DNA of 64,000 nucleotides from Campylobacter lari subsp. lari (GTDB lineage Bacteria; Campylobacterota; Campylobacteria; Campylobacterales; Campylobacteraceae): NCBI RefSeq assembly GCF_013372185.1, contig NZ_CP053830.1, positions 682,001 to 746,000 of the forward strand, read 5' to 3'. Shown piece by piece: positions 27,194 to 36,581 of this stretch (position 1 is its first letter; each line of letters starts with the position of its first letter). The notes under the pieces were generated by a model. It saw only the letters and a program-made list of their open reading frames with translations, ran no database searches and was not told where the DNA came from. The position numbers and the translations under genes were made by a program.

Positions 27194-28419
27194 TGATGCA
27201 AAAAGCTTTTAAAAATACCATCTATGCTTCTTTGGGTGGTATTTTAGAATTTTATGATTTTGTTTTATTTATCTTCTTTGCTAGTGTTTTTGCAAAAATT
27301 TTCTTTCCTCAAAATGATGATTTTTGGCCATTAATCTATACTTATATAGCCTTTGGGGCAGGGTATTTGGCTAGACCTTTTGGTGCTGTTGTTTTAGCGC
27401 ATTTTGCAGATATAAAAGGGCGTAAGAATGTTTTTTATATTAGCATGCTTTTGATGGTTGTACCAAGTTTTATATTAGCTTTTTTACCTACTTATGAAAG
27501 TATAGGACTTTTTGCTACTTTTATGCTTTTTATCATACGGATAGCTCAAGGATTAGCCATAGGAGCTGAAGTAAGTGGAGCATGGATTTTTGTGAGTGAA
27601 TTTGTAAGTAAAAAAAGACTTGGTTTAGCGCTTGGATTTATTTCAGCGACTTTAACTTTAGGTTTATTGCTTGGAAATTTAGCAACTTTGGCTGTATATG
27701 CGTATTTTGATAAAGAAGAAGTAGAAAGCTTTGCTTGGAGAATTCCTTTTTTTGTTGGGGGATTTTTTGGTGTATTGGCTTTATTTTTACGCATGAAATT
27801 GAATGAAACACCAGCTTTTAAAAACATAAAAGATAAAGAAAAAATTTTAAATTTTCCACTTTTACATGCTTTAAAAACACATAAAAAAAGTATGCTAGTG
27901 TGCGCTTTGCTTACCGTTGTTTTAACAAGCGGGGTAGCCACTTTAATGATACTGCCACAATATTTTGAAAGCTTATTAGGAGTTAGTAAAACTACCGCTT
28001 TAACATATCAAAATTTGGCTATAGTGATGATTATACTAGGAAGTTTGGTACAAGGATATTTGGCGGATTTTTTAGGTCATTTTAGAATTTGTTTGATTTT
28101 TACTTCGCTTTTTGGAATTTTTGGTATAAGTTTTAGCTTTTATAATGAGTGGTTTTTATCATTTTATTTGCTTGCTTGTTTTGCGCAAGGTATTATAGCT
28201 TTTGCTCCTATTTTTATGACTCAAATTTTTACTACAGAGTTAAGATCAAGTGGTCTTTCTTTTGCTTACAATATTTCTTATGCGATTTTGGGTTTCATAA
28301 CCCCTTTTATTGTTAATTTTACATATAAGGAGTATTTTTATATTTATATTATTTTTATAATAATTGCTTGCTTGTTAAGTATGTCTTTAGTAAAAAATAT
28401 TTTTAAAACAAAAAATTAG
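27193..28419 (+). CDS. cjaB: CjaB, MFS metabolite:proton symporter (MHS family)
   Basis: 408 residues with 12 membrane helices. The start (TIYASLGGILEFYDFVLFIFFASV) with its FYDF motif and the loop FADIKGRKNVF are typical of the ProP/KgtP-like symporters. Paired with cjaA as in C. jejuni (Cj0981c). The substrate is unknown; an organic acid or compatible solute is likely for the family. Two in-frame ATGs (27193, 27196) are possible; the first overlaps the cjaA stop. Confidence 0.85.
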   Translation: MMQKAFKNTIYASLGGILEFYDFVLFIFFASVFAKIFFPQNDDFWPLIYTYIAFGAGYLARPFGAVVLAHFADIKGRKNVFYISMLLMVVPSFILAFLPTYESIGLFATFMLFIIRIAQGLAIGAEVSGAWIFVSEFVSKKRLGLALGFISATLTLGLLLGNLATLAVYAYFDKEEVESFAWRIPFFVGGFFGVLALFLRMKLNETPAFKNIKDKEKILNFPLLHALKTHKKSMLVCALLTVVLTSGVATLMILPQYFESLLGVSKTTALTYQNLAIVMIILGSLVQGYLADFLGHFRICLIFTSLFGIFGISFSFYNEWFLSFYLLACFAQGIIAFAPIFMTQIFTTELRSSGLSFAYNISYAILGFITPFIVNFTYKEYFYIYIIFIIIACLLSMSLVKNIFKTKN

Positions 28420-28455
28420 CATTAAAAAACTTCAAAATATAAACTATAACTTTGC

Positions 28456-28461
28456 TATAAT
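28456..28461 (+). promoter_or_regulatory. -10 box of the RCK gene operon
   Basis: Perfect extended -10 TGCTATAAT (28453-28461), 25 bases before the ATG at 28486, with an AGAGG ribosome site. Confidence 0.65.
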
Positions 28462-28485
28462 TGTATTTTGTATTTAGAGGTGTAA

Positions 28486-29892
28486 ATGAATAAAATTTTA
28501 TTACTAGCTGATGGGATTTTTGCTAAAGATTTTTTAATGAAAATTCATAACAATAAAACTTTTAAAGAATCTTTGAGTGTTGTTTATTATAATGATGAAA
28601 GTGTGGATTTGGATTTAGAAAATGAGCAAATATCTTTTTATAAATTTGATCCTACGAGTTTGGTTAAACTAGAAAATTTACTAAAGGAAGAATTCCATCA
28701 AGCTATCATCTATATGCAAGAAGAAGCAGATATGCTAGCTTGCTATAAAAATTTAAGAAAATTACACCCAAGATTAAATATAGTTGTTATGGATTTATGG
28801 AATAGTCAAATTGATGATAATTTTTGTGAAGTAATTAATGTTTATGATACTTTAAGCACGAGATTAACGGGTTGTTTAGATAATATGCCTTCCATGGCAC
28901 AATTTATTGGGCTTGGACAAGGTGAGATAATGGAGGTAAAAATTCCTGCAGGATCAAGCTTTGCTTATAGACATATAAGCTCTATTAGCCAAAAACGCTT
29001 TAAAATTGTAATGGTTTATAGAAATAATGAATTTATCCTAGCAAGACCTGGGCTTATTTTAATGCCAAATGATAGTATTTTAATCGTGGGCGATCCTAAA
29101 GTTTTACAAAGTGTTTTTACTAATATTAAAACAAGCTTAGGCCGCTTTCCATCGCCATTTGGAGATAATATACTTTGTGTTATAGATATGAAAAAAATGA
29201 GTGAGTTTGCCATAGAAAAGCTTATTTTTGCAAGTTTGCTTTTACATGTAAGGATTAATAGCAAAAAGCTTTATTTTAAAGTGATTAATCCTACTTTAAC
29301 TCCTATGTATTATAAACTTAAAGCCTTGCATAAAAATAGTACTGAAGTAATATTTGACTATGAAAGTACAAATATAAAAAATATTAAGCCTTTTGTGGAA
29401 AATACCAGCATAGGTTTGCTAGTGGTGGAAGATTATCTTTTTGAAAAAGAAAAAAGTTTTCTTTTTGCTTTAAAAATTCCTGTGTTAAAAGCAGGTAAAG
29501 GGGATTTTGCGGACTTAAAATCATCGGTGGTTTTAAGTTCAAACTTTGAAGATGTGGAAGGTATTGCTTCTATTGTACTTGATTTAAATAAGCAAATCCA
29601 ACTAGGACTTGCTTTGTATTATTACGATTTGAAACTAAATAAAGCTGAAATTTTTGAATATCATCAATACTTTGAAAGCCTTTCAAAACTTCATGATGAA
29701 AAATTACTTTTAATAGAAGAAAAAGAGCACAACCCTATCAATAAATTTTCTTATAAACAAAATATATTGCATTTTGTGCCATTTAATGAAAAAATTTTAG
29801 GAAGTAATTTCAATAAAATTTTAAAAACAGATTTAAATACGATATATTATAAGATGAGTAAAAATTATCAATTATTTATACCATCATTGTGA
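28486..29892 (+). CDS. RCK/TrkA-domain protein (COG3400 type), soluble
   Basis: 468 residues with no membrane segment. Residues 1-130 resemble a Rossmann TrkA-N domain, but no clear GxGxxG is seen. Residues about 138-210 form a good RCK_C (TrkA-C) domain: [18 protein letters not shown]...[22 protein letters not shown]. The second half is a further Rossmann-like region of unknown role. RCK domains gate K+ channels and transporters in response to nucleotides or ions, but no Trk or Kch gene is present here. The gene leads an operon with aroB and an MscS channel; homologue of Cj1009 by position. Function not known. Confidence 0.75.
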   Translation: MNKILLLADGIFAKDFLMKIHNNKTFKESLSVVYYNDESVDLDLENEQISFYKFDPTSLVKLENLLKEEFHQAIIYMQEEADMLACYKNLRKLHPRLNIVVMDLWNSQIDDNFCEVINVYDTLSTRLTGCLDNMPSMAQFIGLGQGEIMEVKIPAGSSFAYRHISSISQKRFKIVMVYRNNEFILARPGLILMPNDSILIVGDPKVLQSVFTNIKTSLGRFPSPFGDNILCVIDMKKMSEFAIEKLIFASLLLHVRINSKKLYFKVINPTLTPMYYKLKALHKNSTEVIFDYESTNIKNIKPFVENTSIGLLVVEDYLFEKEKSFLFALKIPVLKAGKGDFADLKSSVVLSSNFEDVEGIASIVLDLNKQIQLGLALYYYDLKLNKAEIFEYHQYFESLSKLHDEKLLLIEEKEHNPINKFSYKQNILHFVPFNEKILGSNFNKILKTDLNTIYYKMSKNYQLFIPSL

Positions 29893-29899
29893 GAATATA

Positions 29900-30958
29900 A
29901 TGCAAGTTAAAGTAAATTTAGAAAATAATACAAGTTATAATGTCTATATAAATGAATTAGAAAAGTTAAATTTTGATACTAAAGTAGTGATTTTAACTAA
30001 TGAATTAGTAGCAAAGCTACATTTAGATACGCTTTTGGAAAAAATTCAAGCTAAAGAACTTTTTATCATAAAAATCAAAGATGGTGAAGAGTATAAAAAT
30101 TTACAAACTATAGAATATATCTTAAATCAAATGTGCGTTTATAAGCTAGATAGAAAAAGCTTGCTTATTAGCTTTGGTGGCGGGGTGATCTCTGATATGG
30201 GTGGTTTTGTAGCAAGTATATATCAAAGGGGGATAGAATTTATCAATATCCCCACAACTTTACTAGCTTGTGTGGATGCAAGTGTGGGTGGTAAAACTGG
30301 AGTTAATAATAAATTTGGCAAAAACTTAATAGGTACTTTTTATCAACCAAAAGCAGTGTATTGTGAGAGTAGATTTTTAAAAACTTTACCTTCAAGAGAA
30401 CTAGCTGCGGGTATGGCTGAATTTATCAAAATGGCTGTGGTTTTTGATGAAACGATTTTATCTTTTTTAGAAAATTTAAACGAGGATAAATTTTTAAATG
30501 CCAAATTAGATGATATTACTTTGGCTCAAATCATCCAAAAAAGCATAGAACTTAAAGCTAGTGTGGTTTCACAAGATGAAAAAGAAAGCGGTTTGAGAAT
30601 GCTTTTAAATTATGGACACACCTTTGCTCATGTTATAGAAAATCAAACAGGCTATAAAAAATACTTACATGGCGAAGCTGTGGCTATAGGTATGAATATG
30701 GCAAATGTTTTAGCACTAAATTTAGGATTGTTAAGTGAGCAAGAATGCCAAAGAGTACAAAATTTACTTGCGAAATTTAAATTACCTATATCTTATAAAA
30801 TTTCAAATACACAAGAGTTTTACAATGCCTTTTTCTTGGATAAAAAGACACATTTTCAAAAGATTAATTTCATTTTAGCTTGTGGCTTGGGAAAAGCTTG
30901 TATAAAAAATGATATAAGCAAAGAAGATATTTTACGCACTTTAGAGGTGTTTGCATGA
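29900..30958 (+). CDS. aroB: 3-dehydroquinate synthase
   Basis: AroB performs the second step of the shikimate pathway, needing NAD and a divalent metal. The 352 residues hold [40 protein letters not shown], and metal ligands in GHTFAHVIE and [10 protein letters not shown]. Normal length. It overlaps the MscS gene by four bases. Confidence 0.96.
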   Translation: MQVKVNLENNTSYNVYINELEKLNFDTKVVILTNELVAKLHLDTLLEKIQAKELFIIKIKDGEEYKNLQTIEYILNQMCVYKLDRKSLLISFGGGVISDMGGFVASIYQRGIEFINIPTTLLACVDASVGGKTGVNNKFGKNLIGTFYQPKAVYCESRFLKTLPSRELAAGMAEFIKMAVVFDETILSFLENLNEDKFLNAKLDDITLAQIIQKSIELKASVVSQDEKESGLRMLLNYGHTFAHVIENQTGYKKYLHGEAVAIGMNMANVLALNLGLLSEQECQRVQNLLAKFKLPISYKISNTQEFYNAFFLDKKTHFQKINFILACGLGKACIKNDISKEDILRTLEVFA

Positions 30959-32484
30959 AAAAGATTTTTTTACTTTTATTTTTACCTTTTTTGATGCTTT
31001 TGGCACAAGATGATATAAAACATTTAGAAGAAAAATTAAATCAATTACATAATAATCTTTCTTATAATACTTGGGTAGAAAAATATAATAATTTTAATGC
31101 ATACAAAAAGACACAAGAAGAAATTCTTGCCCTTGAAAAAGAGGGTTTAAAGGCCAATGAACGCAATAAAATCATCATAGAAAGACAAATTTTGATTTTA
31201 AAAGAAAGACTAGAGCTTTTAAATGAATACAAAAGCACAAATTTTTCAAAATTGATTTTGGCTCCAGATGATATAGAAAAAATGGATCCACTAACTAATC
31301 CTTTAGCTATAATTTCTGCATATTCTCATATAAAAAAATTAAAAAGAGATAGGGAGGATTTTATAAATCTTTTAAATTCCTTTAAAAAGACTTTAGAAGA
31401 ATTAATAAAAGAAAATATTTTAATTGCTGAGCTTGCAAAAATAAGTCCAAATCAAAAACGCCAAGAAGAACTTGCACTTTCTAATCAAATGGTTAGGGAT
31501 TTTTCTCAAACTCTACGCTTTGGTGAAATTTCATATTCTGTTTATGAGAAAAAAATTCAAGATGAAATTAATAAAACAACAGCTTCTATTAAAGTTCAAG
31601 GTCTTAGGGCTTTTAATGTTATTTTGGGTATTATTATCGCTATTGCAGTGGCGTTTATGCTTAAATTTATCGCTAGAAAATATATAGAAGATAATGATAG
31701 ATTTTACACAGCAAATAAAATTATAAATTTTATTAATGTAAATGTTATAGTGTTAATCATACTTTTTGGTTATATAGAAAATATTAGCTATTTAGTAACC
31801 GTGCTTGGTTTTGCTTCTGCTGGTTTGGCTATTGCCATGAAAGATATGTTTATGTCTATGCTTGGCTGGTGTGTGATAGTCTTTGGTGGAAGTTTTAGAG
31901 TGGGCGATAGAATAAGAGTTTTTCAAAATGGAAACCAATACATAGGAGATATCATAGATATTTCTTTTTTAAGAATTACCTTATATGAAGATATTACTCT
32001 TTTAACTTATACTGATAATAGAAGAAGTGGTAGGATAGTTTTTATACCAAATAATTTTATTTTTACAAATTTAATTTCAAATTATACTCATCATGGTATG
32101 AAAACGGTTTGGGATGGGCTTGATATAACCTTAACCTTTGATTCAAATCATCAAAAAGCTTTAGAAATAGTCCAAGATATAGTCACTAAAGCCGCAAAAG
32201 GCTATACAAAAATAGCAAAAGAATCCATGGAAAAATTAAGAAATGAATATAGTATAAGAAATCCTAGAGTTGAGCCTAGATTTTTTACATTTTTTGAAAA
32301 TTATGGTTTGAGAATTTCTGCTTGGTATATGACAAATTCATATATGGCTTTGGTTTTAAGAAGTAATATAAGCAAAGATATTATCAATGAATTTAACAAA
32401 CACGATGATATTAAAATTTCATATCCATCGCAAAATATTTATTTTTCTAAGAATGAATTTATAAATGATAAGGAAAATATTTGA
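30955..32484 (+). CDS. MscS-family mechanosensitive channel with long periplasmic N-terminus
   Basis: 509 residues. A cleavable signal (about 1-17) is followed by a ~190-residue coiled-coil region, then three membrane helices. The pore helix contains [21 protein letters not shown], followed by [30 protein letters not shown], the MscS beta domain, and a C-terminal domain. The long N-terminus resembles that of MscK/MscM-type channels in miniature. It would release solutes on hypo-osmotic shock. Its ATG overlaps the aroB stop. Confidence 0.87.
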   Translation: MKKIFLLLFLPFLMLLAQDDIKHLEEKLNQLHNNLSYNTWVEKYNNFNAYKKTQEEILALEKEGLKANERNKIIIERQILILKERLELLNEYKSTNFSKLILAPDDIEKMDPLTNPLAIISAYSHIKKLKRDREDFINLLNSFKKTLEELIKENILIAELAKISPNQKRQEELALSNQMVRDFSQTLRFGEISYSVYEKKIQDEINKTTASIKVQGLRAFNVILGIIIAIAVAFMLKFIARKYIEDNDRFYTANKIINFINVNVIVLIILFGYIENISYLVTVLGFASAGLAIAMKDMFMSMLGWCVIVFGGSFRVGDRIRVFQNGNQYIGDIIDISFLRITLYEDITLLTYTDNRRSGRIVFIPNNFIFTNLISNYTHHGMKTVWDGLDITLTFDSNHQKALEIVQDIVTKAAKGYTKIAKESMEKLRNEYSIRNPRVEPRFFTFFENYGLRISAWYMTNSYMALVLRSNISKDIINEFNKHDDIKISYPSQNIYFSKNEFINDKENI

Positions 32485-33737
32485 AGCAAAAAGTATATTT
32501 TAAAACTTTTGGATGTAGAACTAATATTTATGATACCCAGCTAATAAAAACTTACATAAAAGATCATGAAATAGTCCAAAATGAGCAAGAAGCTGATGTG
32601 ATAATTATAAATTCATGCACAGTTACAAATGGAGCTGATAGTGGGCTAAGAACTTATATAAATAGTGTTAAAAAAAATGGCGTTAAGGTTATACTTACAG
32701 GTTGTGGAGCTATAAGTAAGGGTAAGGATTTTTTTGATAAAAAAGAAGTTTTTGGGGTTTTAGGCGCTTCAAATAAAAGTAAAATCAACGAACTTATCAT
32801 GAGTAAAAAAGAATTTTACGAGATAGGGGATTTGAAATTTATAGATACAAAAATTGTTAGTGATTATGAAAATCACACAAAAGCTTTTGTGAAAATTCAA
32901 GAAGGGTGTGATTTTGCTTGTAGTTATTGTATTATCCCAAGTGTAAGAGGAAAATCAAGAAGTATTCCAAGTGATGAAATAATAAAACAAATTAAGCTTT
33001 TAGCTCAAAATGGCTATAGTGAAGTAGTTTTAACAGGGACAAACATAGGAAGCTATGGCTTAAAAGATAAAACAACACTTGGAAAATTACTCCAAGAAAT
33101 AGGAAAAATTAATGGCATTAAAAGAGTAAGGCTTGGAAGTTTAGAACCTGCTCAAATTGATGAGAGTTTTAAAGAAATTTTAGATGAGCCTTGGCTTGAG
33201 AGGCATTTACACATTGCCCTGCAACACACTCATGAGAAAATGTTGCGTATTATGAGACGAAGATCGCATACTCAAAATGATTTAGCGTTGTTTAATGAAT
33301 TAAGCCAAAAAGGCTTTGCTTTAGGGACTGATTTTATAGTAGCGCACCCTGGAGAAAGTGAGTTAATTTGGCAAGAAGCTTTAGAAAATTTCAAACATTT
33401 CAAACTCACACACATCCATGCTTTTATATTCTCACCACGTGATGGAACGCATTCTGCTTCTATGAAAGAGCGTATAAATGGCGAAATAGCAAAAGAAAGA
33501 TTAAATATTTTAAAAGATATTGTTTTTCAAAATAATTATGAATTTAGAAAAAATCATAAGGTGAAATTAGAAATTTTAGTTGAAAATAAAAAGGGTGAAT
33601 TTTATGAAGGATATGATCAATTTTTTAACAAAATAAAAATTTCATCTAAAGAAGATATAGCTAAACAATGGTTGATTGTTGATGATTATGAGATAAAAAA
33701 TGATTATAATTTTGTGGGTTTAAATAATGAAAAATAA
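32481..33737 (+). CDS. mtaB: tRNA methylthiotransferase MtaB (radical SAM)
   Basis: MtaB converts t6A37 to ms2t6A37 in tRNA. The 418 residues have the N-terminal UPF0004 domain (FKTFGCRTNIYDTQLI, with further Cys in INSCTV and LTGCGA) binding one cluster, and the radical-SAM motif CDFACSYC with GKSRSIP. A C-terminal TRAM-like region is short. GCRTN rather than GCQMN argues for MtaB over MiaB. The start is TTG (32481) with AAGGA eleven bases upstream, overlapping the MscS stop. Confidence 0.87.
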   Translation: MKQKVYFKTFGCRTNIYDTQLIKTYIKDHEIVQNEQEADVIIINSCTVTNGADSGLRTYINSVKKNGVKVILTGCGAISKGKDFFDKKEVFGVLGASNKSKINELIMSKKEFYEIGDLKFIDTKIVSDYENHTKAFVKIQEGCDFACSYCIIPSVRGKSRSIPSDEIIKQIKLLAQNGYSEVVLTGTNIGSYGLKDKTTLGKLLQEIGKINGIKRVRLGSLEPAQIDESFKEILDEPWLERHLHIALQHTHEKMLRIMRRRSHTQNDLALFNELSQKGFALGTDFIVAHPGESELIWQEALENFKHFKLTHIHAFIFSPRDGTHSASMKERINGEIAKERLNILKDIVFQNNYEFRKNHKVKLEILVENKKGEFYEGYDQFFNKIKISSKEDIAKQWLIVDDYEIKNDYNFVGLNNEK

Positions 33738-35325
33738 AAAAATCATTCTAGCTTCATTTTTACTTCTTTGTGTGCTTTTGGCTATTTTTTTTGTAAAAAA
33801 TCAACCTGAAAATATTAGCAAAGCATACTATGAAGAGCTTTTAAATAATGATTTAATACAAAAAGCGATTATAGATCAAAATGAAATTTTATTAAAAAGT
33901 AAAGAAGGAAATTTTTTAATAGCAAAAGAGCTTGTAAATTTAGGCACTTTGTGGGAAAAAATTCCTTTAGAATATTCAAAAGAATATAACCTAAGTAGTA
34001 TTTTTCTTGTATTAATTCTACTGACTTTTTTGATAAGCTTTTTGATGTTTTTAAATAAAAAAAACAAATATAAACAAAATTTATTATCATCACAAAAAGA
34101 TATCTTAGAAAACAATGAAAGTAAAAATATAATAAAAGCTGTTGTAAGTGATGTAAAATTTGATGATGTAGCAGGGGTTGAAGAGGCAAAAGTCGAGCTT
34201 TTAGAAATTGTTGATTTTTTAAAAAATCCAACAAAATATAAAAATTTTGGTGTAAAAATGCCAAAAGGTGTTTTGCTAGTTGGCCCTCCTGGTGTTGGTA
34301 AAACATTGATAGCCAAAGCCGTAGCAGGCGAGGCTGGGGTACCATTTTTTTATCAAAGTGGGGCTAGTTTTGTTGAAATTTATGTAGGTATGGGTGCAAA
34401 AAGAGTTAGAGAACTTTTTTTAAAAGCAAAATCTCAAGCCCCAAGCATTATTTTTATAGATGAAATCGATGCTATAGGTAAAAGTAGGGGAGATTTTTCA
34501 AATGTTGAAAGAGACAGTACTTTAAATCAGCTTTTAACGCAAATGGATGGTTTTGAAGATAATAGCGGGGTTATAGTTATAGCTGCTACAAATAAAATCG
34601 ATCTTATGGATAGTGCTTTACTAAGATCTGGTCGTTTTGATAGAAGAATTTTTATATCTTTGCCAGATTTTAATGATAGGGTTAAAATTTTAAAAAATTA
34701 CATGAGAGAAAAAAACTCTAATGTAAATTTAGAAAAAATTGCTAAAGTAAGTGTGGGCTTTAGCGGGGCAGCATTAGAAACTTTAGTCAATGAAGCAGCA
34801 ATTAATGCTATAAGAAGAAAGTCTAATTTGATAGAAGAAAATGATTTTTTTGCGGTTTTAAATAAGGTTTTAATGGGCAAAAAAAAGATTTTTTCACTAA
34901 ATGATAAAGAAAGAAAAATTCAAGCAAGCTATCAAGCAGCAAAGGCTTTGTGCGCTTTTTATTTTGATGTTAAATTTGAAAAAATAACCTTAATTGAAGA
35001 TAGATTTAAAGAGTATGAAAATACTATAAAATCAAGATCAGAACTTTTAAATAAAATAAAAGTTTATTTAGCTGGAAATATAGCAATGCAAATTTTATTT
35101 AATGAAACTTATACTAACGCTCAAGCTGATTTTTTAAAGATTAAAGAATTGATAAATTTTATGGAAAATTTTGACATGATAGATGAAAATTTTTTACAAG
35201 AGCAAAAGCAAGAAGTGAAAGAATTTCTGGAATTGATGAAAATAAAGGTTGAAAAATTAGCTAATTTTCTTTTAGAAAATGAAAAAATTGAAAAAAAAGA
35301 TGTTGAAAATATTATAATGGAGTAA
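33727..35325 (+). CDS. FtsH-like membrane AAA+ ATPase without the protease zinc motif
   Basis: 532 residues: membrane helix (6-22), short periplasmic domain, second helix (about 91-109), then an intact AAA module with DVAGVEEAK, Walker A GPPGVGKT (186-193), Walker B IIFIDEID (241-248) and SRH residues SGRFDRR. In FtsH the next domain opens with HEAGH; here residues 402-406 read YQAAK, so both zinc histidines and the catalytic glutamate are gone. The third ligand position may survive as Asp469. It is probably an unfoldase or membrane-extraction ATPase, or a partner of the real FtsH. Homologue of Cj1005 by position. It overlaps mtaB by 11 bases. Confidence 0.88.
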   Translation: MKNKKIILASFLLLCVLLAIFFVKNQPENISKAYYEELLNNDLIQKAIIDQNEILLKSKEGNFLIAKELVNLGTLWEKIPLEYSKEYNLSSIFLVLILLTFLISFLMFLNKKNKYKQNLLSSQKDILENNESKNIIKAVVSDVKFDDVAGVEEAKVELLEIVDFLKNPTKYKNFGVKMPKGVLLVGPPGVGKTLIAKAVAGEAGVPFFYQSGASFVEIYVGMGAKRVRELFLKAKSQAPSIIFIDEIDAIGKSRGDFSNVERDSTLNQLLTQMDGFEDNSGVIVIAATNKIDLMDSALLRSGRFDRRIFISLPDFNDRVKILKNYMREKNSNVNLEKIAKVSVGFSGAALETLVNEAAINAIRRKSNLIEENDFFAVLNKVLMGKKKIFSLNDKERKIQASYQAAKALCAFYFDVKFEKITLIEDRFKEYENTIKSRSELLNKIKVYLAGNIAMQILFNETYTNAQADFLKIKELINFMENFDMIDENFLQEQKQEVKEFLELMKIKVEKLANFLLENEKIEKKDVENIIME

Positions 35326-35327
35326 AA

Positions 35328-35855
35328 ATGGTTAAAATAGGAATTTTAGTTTTATCAGATAGAGCAAGTAGTGGAATTTATGAGGATAAATCCGGAGTTG
35401 AGATAGAAAAAATTTTAAATGAGTATATTAAAAATGATAAAGAGTTTTTTTATGAATTAATCCCTGATGAGTTTGATTTAATTGTTGAAAAATTAAATTT
35501 TTTAGCACAAGAGAAAAAATGTGATTTGGTTTTTACTACAGGTGGTACTGGACCTGCATTGCGTGATGTTACTCCTGAGGCAACTGAAGTAGTATGTGAT
35601 AAAATGCTTCCTGGTTTTGGGGAATTAATGCGTGCAAAAAGCTTAGAATATGTCCCAACAGCCATACTTTCAAGACAAAGCGCTGGCATTAAAAATAAAA
35701 CTTTGATTGTAAATTTACCTGGAAATCCTAAGGCTATAAGAGAGTGTATGGAGCCTATATTCCCTGCTATTCCATATTGTGTGGATTTAATAGGCGGAGC
35801 TTATATAGAAAATAATGAAGAGGTAATTTCTGTATTTAGACCAAAGAAAAAGTAA
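35328..35855 (+). CDS. mog: Molybdopterin adenylyltransferase
   Basis: MogA adenylates molybdopterin before metal insertion. The 175 residues contain LSDRASSGIYEDKSG, TTGGTGPALRDVTPEAT and VNLPGNPKAIREC. The RDVTPEAT version and C-terminal length favour MogA over MoaB. MobB (54876-55355) acts in the same cofactor pathway. It starts two bases after the AAA gene. Its stop lies in the hairpin shared with the convergent rhodanese gene. Confidence 0.9.
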   Translation: MVKIGILVLSDRASSGIYEDKSGVEIEKILNEYIKNDKEFFYELIPDEFDLIVEKLNFLAQEKKCDLVFTTGGTGPALRDVTPEATEVVCDKMLPGFGELMRAKSLEYVPTAILSRQSAGIKNKTLIVNLPGNPKAIRECMEPIFPAIPYCVDLIGGAYIENNEEVISVFRPKKK

Positions 35856-35875
35856 GTCTAACTAAGACTTACTTT
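35846..35875. terminator. Hairpin between mog and the rhodanese genes
   Basis: An 11-base stem (35849-35859 with 35865-35875, loop AACTA). On the minus strand it runs into TTTTTCTTT, so it should stop the htpG-rhodanese transcript; the plus side has a shorter T run. It contains the stop codons of both convergent genes. Confidence 0.7.
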
Positions 35876-36243
35876 GAGGTTTCATAGCCTTGTGATAAAA
35901 GTGCATTCATACCGCCTTTTAAATTAGTAACTTCTATGCCGTTTTGATCTAGTAAAGCAGAAGCTTTAGCACTTCTTGAACCACTTCTACAAACTATAGC
36001 GATAGGTTTGTTACTTGAAATCTTTTTAATTTCCTCGATGAAATTTTTATTTACACTGCCATCTTCATTGTAAAAGCTAATTTTAATGGCATTTTTTATA
36101 GTACCAGTTTGTGCCCATTCGCTAGGTTTTCTAACATCAATTACTTGATAATTTTCCAAAATTTCTGCGTTAATGTCAATATTTTTAACTTCTGCTAAAA
36201 CAAAACTAGCACAAAGTACTAAAGATAAAAATACTTTTTTCAT
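35869..36243 (-). CDS. Periplasmic rhodanese-domain protein
   Basis: 124 residues: a signal peptide (MKKVFLSLVLCASFVLAEV, cleavage near 17-18) and one rhodanese domain. It has VIDVRKPSEWAQTGTI and the active loop CRSGSRS with the persulfide-carrying Cys. It is clearly a paralog of the gene just upstream, sharing the ending [11 protein letters not shown]-(A/T)(S/T)K. The donor and acceptor are unknown. Confidence 0.88.
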   Translation of the reverse strand: MKKVFLSLVLCASFVLAEVKNIDINAEILENYQVIDVRKPSEWAQTGTIKNAIKISFYNEDGSVNKNFIEEIKKISSNKPIAIVCRSGSRSAKASALLDQNGIEVTNLKGGMNALLSQGYETSK

Positions 36244-36245
36244 AA

Positions 36246-36581
36246 TTAACTTCCCTTTTTTGTAGCTTCGTAACCTTGCGATAAAAGTGCCACCATGCCA
36301 CCGTCTAGATTAGTACATTCTATACCTAGGGCATCTTCTATCATTAAAGCACTATGTTTGCTTCTTGAGCCTGTAGCACACACAAAGGCTATGTTTTTAT
36401 TTTGATAATCTACTTTTTCTTTAAACTCTTGGATAAAGTTTTCATTCATAAAGCCATTATCATCGCAAAGTGCGATGAGTATAGCTTCTTTTATAACTCC
36501 GCTTTTCCATTCGCTAGGAGTTCTTACATCTACAATGCAAAATTCGTGCAAAATATCTTTAGAAATAGCTATATTTTTCAT
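36246..36581 (-). CDS. Cytoplasmic rhodanese-domain protein
   Basis: 111 residues without signal peptide. It contains [15 protein letters not shown] and the active loop CATGSRS. It precedes its exported paralog by two bases and overlaps the htpG stop as ATGA. In C. jejuni I recall a single rhodanese after htpG (Cj0519), so the pair seems to come from a tandem duplication in which one copy gained or lost a signal peptide. Confidence 0.87.
   Translation of the reverse strand: MKNIAISKDILHEFCIVDVRTPSEWKSGVIKEAILIALCDDNGFMNENFIQEFKEKVDYQNKNIAFVCATGSRSKHSALMIEDALGIECTNLDGGMVALLSQGYEATKKGS

Noticed and set aside
33869-34345. Two overlapping antisense frames of 158 and 146 codons opposite the FtsH-like gene
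   Set aside because: Both oppose a well-supported AAA protein, are Leu/Ser/Phe-rich as expected of antisense of A+T-rich genes, and have no promoter or ribosome site.
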